Positions 36,401-48,484 of a DNA stretch of 64,000 bases are shown here, piece by piece (within the stretch, counting starts at the first letter, position 1; every line of letters starts with the position of its first letter). Location: contig CALNVZ010003434.1 of NCBI GenBank assembly GCA_940671915.1, positions 9,823,904 through 9,887,903 on the forward strand, read 5' to 3'. The position numbers were made by a program, and so were the translations under genes. This stretch comes from Paracentrotus lividus (Eukaryota > Echinodermata > Echinoidea > Camarodonta > Echinidae). The notes below the pieces were generated by a model. That model did not search any database. It worked only from the letters and a program-made list of their open reading frames with translations, and was not told where the DNA came from.

Positions 36401-39400
36401 GGCAATTTTCTCTTTACACAGTTTACACTAAACTTTTTTGTGAGTAATTTAATGTGTTTGTCAACATTTTGAAAGGAACCTAGTGCACAAACAATCGCAC
36501 ACTATAAAAACCAAATTCATGCCCTGGAACAATGCAAGTTTAGATAATTGCCCTCTTATTTTTAAAAACAGAATTTGATGTGACTTTACAGACAAATAAG
36601 AATGCCACATATTTCAAGTACAACATTGTTGTCGAAAGTTGTTTTTTTTAAAGTTATGACGAAGTATTGACTGTCATATTTAAGTACAAGGGGGAAAGAC
36701 TTGGCAGTGGGGATATAGACCCTGGCATGTACGGATTACCAGTGCGGCAGAGGGGTTAGGGCGGGGTAGCACTAAAAGAGTTAAAAGGAAATCNNNNNNN
36801 NNNNNNNNNNNNNNNNNNNNNNNNNNNNNNNNNNNNNNNNNNNNNNNNNNNNNNNNNNNNNNNNNNNNNNNNNNNNNNNNNNNNNNNNNNNNNNNNNNNN
36901 NNNNNNNNNNNNNNNNNNNNNNNNNNNNNNNNNNNNNNNNNNNNNNNNNNNNNNNNNNNNNNNNNNNNNNNNNNNNNNNNNNNNNNNNNNNNNNNNNNNN
37001 NNNNNNNNNNNNNNNNNNNNNNNNNNNNNNNNNNNNNNNNNNNNNNNNNNNNNNNNNNNNNNNNNNNNNNNNNNNNNNNNNNNNNNNNNNNNNNNNNNNN
37101 NNNNNNNNNNNNNNNNNNNNNNNNNNNNNNNNNNNNNNNNNNNNNNNNNNNNNNNNNNNNNNNNNNNNNNNNNNNNNNNNNNNNNNNNNNNNNNNNNNNN
37201 NNNNNNNNNNNNNNNNNNNNNNNNNNNNNNNNNNNNNNNNNNNNNNNNNNNNNNNNNNNNNNNNNNNNNNNNNNNNNNNNNNNNNNNNNNNNNNNNNNNN
37301 NNNNNNNNNNNNNNNNNNNNNNNNNNNNNNNNNNNNNNNNNNNNNNNNNNNNNNNNNNNNNNNNNNNNNNNNNNNNNNNNNNNNNNNNNNNNNNNNNNNN
37401 NNNNNNNNNNNNNNNNNNNNNNNNNNNNNNNNNNNNNNNNNNNNNNNATGAATAAATCAGAGTTGTAAATTTGAAATTCAGATAGATTAAAAATATTTCA
37501 GAATGAAATAAAAGTTTGAAAGGTGGGGTCCACTGTGAAGCTACAGGTGTTGATGAATCATGGACCTCTCAGATTGACTGATACATTCATGTTTCATATT
37601 TCATATTTTTCTTTTTTTTCTCCTCAAGGTTGTGAATCTTATCAAAGAATACAAGAGGGAGACCATTACAGTTGTTGGAAACTTTGATAGCAAGATTGGT
37701 GCTAAAGTTCATAAACAGGTAAGCTATGGGTTTGCTTTGGCGACAATTGTTTTAAACTTTATTTTGTCCAAGCTTTAGGGTTAGGGTATTTACAATGTAA
37801 GTCCTGGGCAGAAGTTAGTCATTCAGTTAGTATTCAGAATTGACAGTAGAGAAATTGTCATTGGAGCAAATATCATAAATAACATTCTATAAAGAGGGCT
37901 TCAGGAACACGCCAACCAAATATTTATCATTGATGAATGGACAAACTAAAAGTCTATATTGATTAAAACATGAATTTGGTTGTTTATTTTAGTTTAGTAC
38001 CAGTAAAGTTTGCCTTAGCTAAAACTCTCATTTTTATGATTTGACTTCATAGTTAATACCAGGATTCTATTTCAAGCTACCTGTCTATAAAGAAAAATAG
38101 CTATATCTATATAATATAGTAGGGGAAGAATTATGTGTAATGCTATAATGTGCTGTGATTAAATTTGTATTGAAGCTACAATGTAGGCAATGTCATTCAA
38201 CAATTAATATTTTTAATTCATTTGAATATGTTAATATTTTCCCCCCTATAATGTCAAATTTTTCTCCCCAGGTACCAGAGATTCCTCTCATATTTGGTTT
38301 GACTGGTCTCTTGAAGCTGTTTCTACTCACCTACACAGGTCTCCTTCCGTTCGTACCACTCAAGGAATCTTACTTAGAGATACCCACAGGAACTCTCATC
38401 AAAGACTTGTAAGATACCATTTTTTTAAAAACATAGGATTAAGCTTTAGAACAACAAGTGTGATCCAAGGAACTGTAGTGTCTACACGCAGTTTATAATC
38501 ACTTTGAAAGAGAAACACAGTGATTAATTCATGGTGCTGAGTATTCTCAGGATTAACGCGTAGGAGTGACCTCATAATAAGTGCGAAACTAGTGCGATAT
38601 TTTGAAACGCGAGAATAGTTGTAGCACCAGCAGAGGGGCTTTAACAATTTAATGCCTTTCTGCTTAATAGTGTACTTTGTACACTGTGTGGGCTTTATAA
38701 ATTGATGCCCTTCTACCAGCTAGATGACAAATACATGCATTTACGGGTCTTAAATTGCAGTGCTCAATGGGAAGGAATTTTAGGACAAGCAACTGATTGC
38801 TGCATGAGATCATTTTGTTAACGCTCTTAGAACTGCACTTTGGTATATGTTCATTGTGTTGATCAGTTTAAAACATAACACTTTTTGTTTGATCTGAAAG
38901 TTATATCTTCGGTTAGGAAGGAATTGGCGAAGATCAAAAGTTGACCCCTCGGGTAAGCCTTAGGGATATAGCAGGTTGTGAAACGACTATCCCTCTCAAA
39001 GCAGTCAATCTACTCTTGCATATGACTCCTAAGGCCACCGCACACCATACAACTCGCGACTTGTGACTGACCAACTTTGGATCTGAAATAACTAAGCACG
39101 TATATTATGCAACGCCCTTTGTTATTTCAGATCCAGGGTCAGTCGTGGGTCGTGAGTCGTTGGTGTGTGGTGGCCTTTACATACTGAACCAATAATGCTA
39201 TCATTAATACCAGGGATGCCTTTGCTCTTACTTTTATTCATTGTGCTTTACAGAGAATGGACTAGGGATGCTGGCAGAGGGCTTAAGGCTGCTTTGAAGT
39301 TATATGATTTCTTTTTCATGCGTCCATGTCTATTCCGTCATCTACAGAGACGAGGTATCAAGGTAAGTTCTTGTTGTACAATACAGCTTGGAATAGATGG

Positions 39401-39809
39401 TGCAATATTAATGCTTTATTATTATTATTCAGTTCAAACCTGCTTTGGTCCCCACGTGGGCCCTATAACAAAAAAAAAAATAGCGACCTATTGCGATTTT
39501 GAAGGAACAATTCGAATTATTACCTGTTCAGCCCTTTGAACAAGACTCATTGTTAATATACATTTTGCAATCCCTACACTTTTCAATGTAACTTTTATTG
39601 TAATATGCCACTTACTCCTGAAACTTTCTTCATATCTTTGTTTTGTGTAGGTCTATTTGTGGGTTCTGAATAGCGAGAGAGAATGGAGCCGTGCGATCTC
39701 TCTTGGTGCAGATGGCATCATGACCGATTATCCGTCCAAACTCAAGGAATTCTGTGAAGCCAAGGGATTCCTGACCTCTAGCGACCCTTTACTACCCAAG
39801 GAGCACTAA
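32729..39809 (+). CDS. GDPD1: Glycerophosphodiester phosphodiesterase domain-containing protein 1 (lysophospholipase D)
   Basis: Exons: 32729-32870, 33215-33257, 34543-34678, 35271-35316, 35719-35843, 37629-37718, 38272-38408, 39254-39362, 39651-39809; all phases agree, giving 328 aa. An N-terminal membrane segment (residues 4-30) is followed by the GDPD barrel: HRGG (45-48), ELD (72-74), VVSHDDHL with His87, then MPLLKEVFEEF, INLDIK, TGLLPFVP and MTDYPSKL. The length and order match vertebrate GDPD1, an ER-associated lysophospholipase D that makes lysophosphatidic acid from lysophospholipids and also acts on N-acyl lysophospholipids. The gap of N (36794-37447) falls between exons 5 and 6. 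The two exons join directly in the family alignment (LIDG then VVNLIKEY), so no exon seems lost. An in-frame alternative acceptor for exon 8 was excluded because only 39254 keeps the phase. Confidence 0.96.
33364..34440. repeat. Giant (ATC)n and (CTC)n compound microsatellite in GDPD1 intron 2
   Basis: It begins with ATC repeats and turns into nearly pure pyrimidine CTC/CCT repeats from about 33585, especially 33995-34408. All six frames stay open for long distances, but the predicted peptides are Ser, Pro, Leu or Glu/Arg/Gly runs without family features. Confidence 0.95.
35545..35685 (+). repeat. Dispersed repeat, copy 2
   Basis: Diverged copy of the repeat at 6176-6345, with GGACTTGAGGTGGT shared. 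It ends shortly before GDPD1 exon 5. Confidence 0.55.
36794..37447. other. Assembly gap (654 N)
   Basis: Unknown bases within GDPD1 intron 5. The true length may differ from the run of N. Confidence 1.
37770..37880 (+). repeat. Dispersed repeat with GGTTAGGG start and GGAGCAAAT end
   Basis: A segment with GGGTTAGGGTA, GGGCAGAAGTTAGTCAT, CAGAATTGACAG and TTGGAGCAAAT. Related segments occur at about 55275-55425 and 60670-61605, the last being split by a piggyBac-like MITE. Class unknown. Confidence 0.6.
39031..39180. mobile_element. Palindromic MITE in GDPD1 intron 7
   Basis: AAGGCCACCGCACACCA at the left is complementary to TGGTGTGTGGTGGCCTT at the right, with arms of about 60 bp that meet at GGATCTGAAATAAC and its complement. 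TA or TTA borders both ends. Confidence 0.8.
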
Positions 39810-40078
39810 ATGTCAAAGGTCCAGGGTCATTATCTGTATAACACATCACACAAGTGCAGCTGAATGCCGATGTTGAAATTCAAAAGACACACAGGGCCTG
39901 CACCGAGGCATCGGAAAGCTGTGCGGAGTCAAAATATTAGAGGGGTAAGCGATTGTGTGTAAACAATGGCTTGCCCCTCAAATCCGTTGTCTCCTCAGAG
40001 CCTTCCCATGCCTCTGAAGAGTTGTACTGTGATTGGTTTATGGTGAATATTAGAATATGAGGGCTTACACCAATGTGG

Positions 40079-40084
40079 AATAAA
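40079..40084 (+). terminator. Candidate GDPD1 polyadenylation signal
   Basis: AATAAA about 270 bp past the GDPD1 stop, the first canonical hexamer after it. Confidence 0.5.
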
Positions 40085-40635
40085 TCACCATATGTGATTG
40101 CAATCTCAATCAGGCAAATTAGGGTAATTTCATATATTTGTGAATCAAAGTTTAAAGGTATTTTCAATCATGATTATCTCAAATTGTGATTTTTTTTTTG
40201 TACTTGTGATGTGGACAGCTTGACTTCAAAAACCACTTTTTGGGAGGCGCAGCTTCTTCTTACTTAGAACTACTTCTAATGATTAATGTACCTCTTGCAC
40301 AATGCATGTGTACTCAAATAATAAACTGCTCTGCGAGATTAGTTCAAAGATAGCAAAAACATGTCATGCAGAATTGCCATTACAAATTGCCCCCTTTTCT
40401 CTTGTGTGTAAGATCAGTAATTGTAATTGCCAGAATATTAAGTATAACAATGAAAACTGGCCTTCAAGTAGAAACCCTCTTGGATATGTATTTAAAGAAT
40501 TTACTGTGTTATGAAAACTACGCATCCAGCATTGAAGGTCATTTGGACCAAAGCGATCAAGTTCCAAATTGTTTGAAATATACAAGAGAATATTTTATAT
40601 ATTATCAATGAATGTTATAAATGAAGAGAATGTTA

Positions 40636-40718
40636 TGCAGGGCCCACTGGTAGAACAATTATCAGAACTGAAGTGGCTACCCTGCAACCATGCTACCCTG
40701 GGTAGAAAGATAGAATGA

Positions 40719-40785
<67 letters not shown>
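40636..40785 (+). mobile_element. 5'-truncated SINE with long (ATT)n tail
   Basis: CAGGGCCCACTGGTAGAACA and AACTGAAGTGGCTACCCTG match the 3' body of the SINE at 27890-28113. The tail (about 40713-40785) is a near-perfect ATT array of over 20 units. The tRNA-like head is missing. Confidence 0.8.
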
Positions 40786-41048
40786 GAATGTATGATACTC
40801 GTTATGTGTTAAGTACTTACCAGCCAAAGTTTGGGTATTATTTAGATCATATACAAAAAAAGTCATGACTTAAGCAATTATTAGGAAGTGATTCTTGCTG
40901 CGCTGAAGCACCTTTATATTAATGTGCAATATGCAATCATATCATATTTAGATACTGATGCTGATTATTACTCAGGCAGTGTGAGTGTATTGTGCATGAA
41001 GTTGTTTGTTTTTCAAGTGAAGCATATACTTAAAACCTGCAAAGTGTA

Positions 41049-41192
41049 CCAGGGGAGCATTTCATGAAACAAATATTCACTGATTTCCACTGACAACTGT
41101 TACAAGCTACTAAAATGCTCGCATCTGGTTGGCTGAGAGGAAATTTGTCTGATAAAACATCCGACAAGTCCTTTCATGAAATGCCCCCAGGT
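41049..41192. mobile_element. Short palindromic MITE, copy 2
   Basis: The ends GGGGAGCATTTCATGAAA and TTTCATGAAATGCCCCC, and the interior CATCCGACAAGTCC, match the copy at 15357-15494 in the opposite orientation. Confidence 0.8.
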
Positions 41193-41223
41193 AGTCCAGG
41201 CTAGGCCCCATAGGAAAAGATTC

Positions 41224-43857
41224 GAACCTTGCTTTTTTATATATACAATGTTTTTTGATGGTTCTTTGTCAATTCGAGGGTGCTGATTCCAAATCCGATG
41301 GGTGCCAGACGCGAAACCTTGAGCATTTTTCACAAATCGCGAAAATTCAAAATGGCCGCCAAAATGGCCGCCAAAATATGAAAATGGTATTTCTGAGGTT
41401 GTTTTGGTGGTTTCTTGTCAATTCGAGGGTGTTGATTCCAAATCCGATGAGTGCCAACCGCGAAACCTCGCGGACTTTACGCAAATCGCTAAAATTCAAA
41501 ATGGCTGCCAAAATGGCCGCCAAAACTGGAAATCAGTATTTCAAGGGTATTTCTAGGGTTGTTTTGATGGTTTCTTATCAATTCGAGGGTGCTGATTCCA
41601 AATTCGATGAGTGCCAGCCGCGGAACCCAACAGATTTCACGCAAATCGCTAAAATTCAAAATGGCTGCCAAAATGGCCGCCAAAACTGGAAATCAGTATT
41701 CCAAGGGTATTTTTGGGGTTGTTTTGGTGGTTTCTTATCAATTCGAAGGTGCTGATTTCAAATTCAATGAGTGCCAACTGCGAAACTCAACATATTTTTT
41801 GCAAATCGCTAAAATTCAAAATGGCCGCCCAATTGAAAATGGGTGTTCTGTGGGTATATTTCAGGGTATTTTGGTGGTTTCGAATGCGCTGATTCCAAAT
41901 CCGATGATTACCAGCCACAAAACCATACAGAATTTATGTAAACCACTTAAATTGTCTACCTAAAAATGAAACTGTGTATTATTTCAGAGGTTTTGGTTCA
42001 TAGGTTCTTGTCAATTTGAGGGTGCTGATTCCAAATCCGATGAGTGCCAGCCGTGAAACCCTGCTAAAATTCAAAACGGCCGCCAAGTGAAATGGAAATG
42101 CGCATTTTATTGTTATCCAAGTTTTTGTTAAAAAAAATTTCTTTAAATTGAGAACGCTGATTCAAGATATGATGAGTAATTAGAGGCACGAAACCCTAAG
42201 CAATTTGCGCAAATCGTCAATATTCGCTGCCATCAGCCACGTTAAAAAAAATTTCTACATGTATATCCGAGGTTAATTTTATAGCTTCTTGTCAAGTTCA
42301 TGGCTCTGATTCCAAATTCGATGGGTACCTTTCAGGGAAACCTTGAATTTTCTAACGCAAATAACATAAGCGGGTGAAAACGGCCGACAGTCATGAAAAA
42401 GGCTTATTAATGCCAAATGAAAGCAAATTCGCGAAAATGCCTATTTAATCGCTATTTCTTACGTTAATATCTAGCGGTTCCTGTCATTACCATTTTACTG
42501 ATAGCAAAATGAGTCATATGATTCAGTCTTGGATTTTTTTTTTCGTATTGTATATCGCATGTTTTTGTAAGACATCCAAAAGCATATTCATGTCTAACTG
42601 CACTATTACAGACATAATACAATTTTTTATAATTTAAAGACCGGGTTTGTGAGTGATCTTGACATTAAAAAAAGTATTCTTTGATCCCCCCCCCCCCCCC
42701 CCCGACAGAATAGAGGCTGTAAATGAAATACTGGGTTTTCCTTATTAACCCTTTCATGGTTTATTGAACAACAGGAGACACTTTACATGAAACTAAATTA
42801 TTGAACACGACTAAATAAAAACAATTGTTGTGATTAGATGCACGATATAGGAGTACATCTTTTACATGTCAGGGGCGGATCCAGGGGGCGGAGGGTGCGG
42901 GCATCCCCGTAAGATCGGAAGAATAATATGAAAATGCATTCCTTTGGTACACGAACCTTTGTTTATTTTGTCAGCGCGCTCGATCCCCGTGAGATTTGAC
43001 ATTATCCTACTCCTATAGGTAATGGTAATTTTCTTGAAGGCCGAAGGCCAAAAAAAGAATTAACAACTGAGGGAATGATTTTGATAATGGTGGTGGGGAG
43101 CCTCAATGGTTCAATACAGGTAGCACGCTATAGCTTGGGACCCTATGACAGTAAACGGCCAAAAGAGTCTCATAACTTATTATTGGCAATGTACGGCCAT
43201 AATATAGATTTTACATGACTTGGTTGCCATGTCTTTCCACTCTTCTTTCTCTCTTTTCTTTTCTTTCTATGCTGTCCTGTGTATCTTTGTGGCTGGTAAT
43301 TATCGGATTTGGAATCAGCACCTTCGAATTGGCAAGAAACCAAAAAAAAAAAAGAAAAAAAAAACCTTGAGACATACCCATAGAATACGCATTTTCCATT
43401 GGGCGGCCATTTTGGCAGCCATTTTGAATTTTAGCGATTTGCGTGAAATCTGTTGGGTTCCGCGGCTGGCACTCATCGAATTTGGAATCAGCACCCTCGA
43501 ATTGATAAGAAACCACCAAAACAACCCCAGAAATACCCTTGGAATACTGATTTCCAGTTTTGGCGGCCATTTTGGCAGCCATTTTGAATTTTAGCGATTT
43601 GCGTAAAATCCGCGAGGTTTCACGGTTAACACTCATCGGATTTGGAATCAGCACCCACGAATTGACAAGAAACCACCAAAACAACCTCAGAAATACCATT
43701 TTCATATTTTGGCGGCCATTTTGGCGGCCATTTTGAATTTTCGCGATTTGTGAAAAATGCTCAAGGTTTCGCGTCTGGCACCCATCGGATTTGGAATCAG
43801 CACCCTCGACTTGACAAAGAACCATCAAAAAACATTGTATATATCAAAAAACAAGGT
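41224..43857. mobile_element. 2.6 kb foldback element with inverted tandem arrays
   Basis: The outer ends are inverted repeats (ATACAATGTTTTTTGATGG near 41240, and its complement near 43830). Inside the left end, a unit of roughly 155 bp is repeated at least four times (41270-42110), then decays. The same unit occurs in reverse orientation at 43290-43835. Each unit contains the pair AAAATGGCCGCCAAAATGGC and the words GGGTGCTGATTCCAAAT and GATGAGTGCCA. Weak open frames in the arrays are just the repeat read through. The centre (about 42400-43210) is unique, AT-rich and without transposase. Confidence 0.75.
42868..42930 (+). repeat. Possible DNA-transposon end fragment
   Basis: CAGGGGCGGATCCAGGGGG resembles the terminus of hAT-type non-autonomous elements seen in many invertebrates. 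No matching opposite end is visible within the foldback, so this is a weak call. Confidence 0.3.
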
Positions 43858-45801
43858 TACATGGTCTCTAGCCTAGACTAAGGTACATTGTACGTCATTA
43901 GGCTAGGCATGTAAGACTATATTTGAAGCTTAATGAATTGATATGCAGATATCCATAAAATTGTCAAATGATGTCAAAATCATTCCAAATTAAACTTAGT
44001 AGGCCTATGCATAGTATCATATCACCAAACATTAGAAAAGGCATGTACCTCTCTGTAAAATGAAATGAATGTTATAAAAATTAAGTGCCTGAAGCTTGTA
44101 ATTTTTCAATTTTAGAGCAGCTAGAGAATGTTTTTATATAATGTACTTAAAACTTCTTCCTTTTTAAAAAAAATGTGTAGCTGTACCTAAATATCACTTT
44201 TTAGAAAAGATATTTGCATTTGTCTGTGAATCTAGAATGGTGTAGATTACATATGAAGTGACACATTCTTATAGATTGAGGTTAGGGGTAGTTGTTCGAG
44301 GGGGGGGGGGGTTGCCTGAGAACAAGGAAGATTAAGAATCACTGAAATATTTAAATCTATTTCTGTCACTGTACATTATACCAATCATGAATATGATTTT
44401 TTTTTAAACTGCATATAACCATTCCAGTCTCTAGGTGGCAACCCGGAGAGGAATGTATGATAATCATGTTTTGTAATTTTCATGCATTCAAAGTTGATCA
44501 TTAAATATTAATTGGTTGTTCTGTTATTGATTATGAAGACTCTTATTATATACAAGATTTTCATGAAAACATGCATGCGGAATTAATGTTAAAAACCATA
44601 AACTTTTGCAATTTGTTAAATCCACTTTCATGGCAAGACACTTTCACAAATTGCAAAAAAAAAATCATGATAAAGGTATGTTTGTATAAAATGTATGACA
44701 TGGAATCAAATGCTTGTGAATTTTGACCCCTCACAAAATTTGTGAAAATGGTGAAATACTCTGGTATAACAGAAAAGGGTACCTCACATTTTATTTTGCC
44801 CATACATATAACTTAATTTTTTTAAAGAAAATGATCATTATGCAAATTGTATTCAGGAATCCACTGTCTTTGTTCATAATTAGAAAACATTTGTAGCACT
44901 TGCAATTCCATTACGTCAATCCCTCGTTTGCAAGCCTACCCCCAGTTCGAGAGCTGAGCTCAGGTGTCGGACCCCCTTATAAAAAAATCCTCGTTTGAAA
45001 CTATTTCCAATCACTATTGGCCCTGCATGGCCAGATAATCCCTGTTATCAAACTTTGCAACTCCACAGGCCAGCTTGAGCGTTGAGCCAGGGGTAAAAGA
45101 TAAACAACAGCTGGGATGTTACGTAATAGTAGCTCTGCCTATGAGTAGGCCCTTAAAAATAAAGTGATTGTATTTGATATATTTCAAGTTTTCACAGGCA
45201 TATTATATTTAGAAATCAAATGTTAATTCGTTTTCAATTTCAAACGAAGAAAATCGACCTCGGAATAAGGAAAGTACAAGAATAAAAAACTAATAAAAAT
45301 GTATCGATACAGACATCTTGATCGTTAAATGTAAACAATGTTGGCCCCCAGCTGTGACCTTGGGTGACCACTGTTTGGACCGAGGTCAAGGAACAGATGT
45401 TTTTTTAGATAGATATCTGATTGAGGTGTTTGTCACACCAGGGTCTCCTCTCACGTCCCTGGTCACACTTGGAAAAGAGAACTAATAGTGTTGCAAGAAG
45501 GGGGTATACTGTCTTCAAACGGACTGCGTTCGTCATGCGAAATTGGAATTGATGGAACACAGACCGTTTTTATAATGTGACAAGTATTTGTCCTGAGAAC
45601 AATGCATGTATGATTTGTTTAGTAAAAAGAATGTATAAATTTAAGTACATTCATAAGTTACTGGAGTTGTTTGGAACATGTGTACAGAGGATTGTAAAGG
45701 TGCTAGACCTATATACTTGCAACTTTTAGACAGGGTTAGTTTTTTAATTAAATAAATGTTTTTTTATTTTCTTTTGCTGTCTTAAAATGTGAATAAACTA
45801 G

Positions 45802-46557
45802 ATGAATCCTCGACCGTGCACGGTCGAAATTTATGCCTCCGCCATTGCCAGATCAGAAATATATGGAACATTCATCTGTTCTATTTTCATGTTCATGTAT
45901 ACAAATATGTCTTTGACCTTGACATTTGACCTTGTAAAAAGTCTCAATCTAATCAGATCAGTGCCACTCAAGTATGCACACATGTACTAAGTATGAAGAT
46001 GATCCATGAAACAGTTCTTGAGTTATCAAGAGACAAGCTATTTTCACATATTTATTGACCTCTGTGACCTTTGACATTTGACCTCATGACCCAAAAATCT
46101 TATCAGATCATTGTCACCCCAGTATGCATACATTTACCAAGTATGAAGATGATTAGTGACACGGTTCTTGAGTTATTGTGAGAATCGAGCTATTTTCACC
46201 TATTTATTGACCTCTGTGACCTTTGACCCTATGACCCCAAAATCTTATCAGATCATTGTTACCCCAGTATGCACACATTTACCAAGTATGAAGATGATTA
46301 GTGAAACGGTTCTTGAGTTGTTGTGGGAACGAGCTATTTTCACCTATTTATTGACCTCTGTGACCTTTGACCTTTGACTCTATGACCCCAAAATCTTATC
46401 AGATCATTGTCACCTCAGTATGTATACATGTACCAAGAATGAAGATGATCCGTCAAACGGTTCTTGAGTTATCGTGAGAACGAAAGTGGGACGGACGTAC
46501 GGACGGACAACCCGAAAACATAATGCCTCCGGCGAGACTTCGTCGCGGAGGCATAAA
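45802..46557. mobile_element. Element with tandem units of about 140 bp and a terminal hairpin
   Basis: The left part opens with a perfect 18-bp palindrome (TCGACCGTGCACGGTCGA, 45810-45827) and ATGCCTCCGCC. The right end is a hairpin (46523-46554) with ATGCCTCC paired to GGAGGCAT. Between them are about four tandem units sharing ACCAAGTATGAAGATGAT, GGTTCTTGAGTTAT, ATTTATTGACCTCTGTGACC and AAAATCTTATCAGATCATTG. It has no coding content. A lone related hairpin sits at 56659-56693 in SYNRG. Confidence 0.75.
46361..46373 (-). promoter_or_regulatory. Perfect DR1 nuclear-receptor motif within the repeat element
   Basis: TGACCTTTGACCT is the exact reverse complement of AGGTCAAAGGTCA, the consensus direct repeat with one spacer bound by HNF4, RXR heterodimers and COUP-TF. 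Neighbouring units hold one- or two-mismatch versions (near 46072 and 46219). Binding is not shown; the motif match is direct. Confidence 0.5.
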
Positions 46558-48246
46558 AATGGAATTAAGTGTAACCTGTTATAAAGAGGTCTGATTGAGC
46601 AAGATTCCTGATTATAGCAAGGTGATTTTGCTGGTCCCAGCTCTTTGTATTCTTTTGCTCTTGTACCCCAAGATTCCTGATATAACAAGGTAACTTCATG
46701 GTCCCAAGGACCTCACTTTAATAGGTTTCTACTGTATTGTCGTAGAAATCCTGTGTTTCTAAAGGGCAGGTGTGAATGTGAATGTATAGTTGTATGGAGT
46801 GATAACTTGGTTTCAATCATTTTTATTAGTAAACCTTGCCTCAGTCAAACTGACATCGCATAAGTTTAGTAATTGCCTATGTCAAAGGTCTTTTCTAGTC
46901 ATCTTCCCTTATTCTCTATTGTTTTAACGCTTGATTCAAGAAAGGTTATTTTTCTAAGTTAAATATATTTCTTTACTCTCGACACATTTTATTTAGGCGA
47001 GGTTGACTGTATGGTTATGTAAACTGATGTATGTACTAATTACTTAGGATAAATATCTTTAGATTATAGAATAATTTATCATAAATTTTATCATTCCTTT
47101 TAGGTGCTCTACAACATAGAATCACGTGTACATTTATAATGTTGATAATGACGATCTCTGATTATGATGTAGATGTTATTGAGTGAATAAATTATCGATT
47201 GATTGTTGTGATACAAAAATGGATAGTAATTTGAGTTTGAGTGTTTTTTATTATTCTCATTTTTTCCTCTTTCTCTCTCGTGCCGTATATGTACATTGTA
47301 ACTCCACAATCTTCTAAATTTATTCCTATATCTCCTAATTTTCTCAAGAGACTGTTTCCCTAATATTAATGATATTTTTTGAAGCAAGGTTGTTCTTAAC
47401 AACCCAGAAAGCTTGCCGGAGGCATGGTGATATAGCAGAAAATATTGTGGTTCATTTTGAAATACCTTGTACACAAGTATGTCTCCAGGAAAGAAGCATG
47501 AAGTACATGTGTAGGATAACATAGTGAAACAGTCTATTCTCACCCTCTCTCTCCTTTCTCAGTTCTAAAATAATCCTCTTTTCAGTTCTCCCGGCTATAC
47601 CGCCTCACCCTCTCTATCTCTTTCTCTCCTCTCTACCTCTCTCTCTATCTGTCTCTTCATATACCCCTCAATGAAATTTCAATAAGAAACTTATTTAAAA
47701 ATGCTGTCTTCCATGTTTATTATATGCTTTCATACACAATATAATAACACATAATCATATTTGACTACAGTATTGATCATAGTAATATTGCACTTCCACT
47801 AGTAATTAAAAATTCCAATTAATTAGCACTATTACATATGCACAAGACTGAGCAATATGTTTATTATAATAATAATAATAGTTACTTTTGTATAATGTAC
47901 AATGTAGTTATTTGACAGCTGCAAATCAACGAACAAAGCGTTTTGTACAGCACTTATTGGCACCATTGAATCTTGAATCTTGAATTTGTTGCACCGAAGA
48001 AGCTACATTGACAGCTGTCCAGGGTGGAGTACTAATGGCAGGGTGTGAGTGTGTGACGCATGCAAGTAAAAGTAAATTCATTGATTTCAAATACAATTCT
48101 GCACTTTTATATACATGTACAGCACAATCTCTACCTCCTTCAAGGGTGCGCATTCAATACCATACAAACAATTTTCCTCCTGAAAATCAAAACATGTAAA
48201 CTTCATTTCCGCATATTTGTTTGTACTTGTCTGTTACGGTATTTGC

Positions 48247-48484
48247 TGTAGGGCAAGTCTAATCTATTTTGCAACCCTGTCCCACGTGTTGCTGACGAAT
48301 AATTTACCATAACTTATGAAAAGATACATCTCAATTATTTTTCAAGTTTTGGGGAAGGCTTCTGTAACCTTACCCAGAACATGAAAAATAATTGAGATGT
48401 ATCATTTCATAATTAAGTTATGGTAATTTATTCGTCAGTAACGCGTTGGACAGAGTTGCAAAATAGCTTGGACTTGCCCTGCAG
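48247..48484. mobile_element. Palindromic MITE with GGGCAAGTC ends
   Basis: CTGTAGGGCAAGTC at the left is complementary to GACTTGCCCTGCAG at the right, and pairing extends for about 100 bp on each side (for example GATACATCTCAATTATTTTT against its complement) around a short unpaired centre. Confidence 0.85.

Noticed and set aside
39165-39253. Upstream extension of GDPD1 exon 8 beginning MPLLLLFIVLY
   Set aside because: Its phase does not fit the exon 7 donor; the acceptor at 39254 does, and it restores the family spacing.
41255-43828. Frames of 166 to 205 aa with repeated KIQNGRQNGRQN
   Set aside because: Read-through of the minisatellite units in the foldback; the same peptide appears in both arms in opposite orientation, with no family match.
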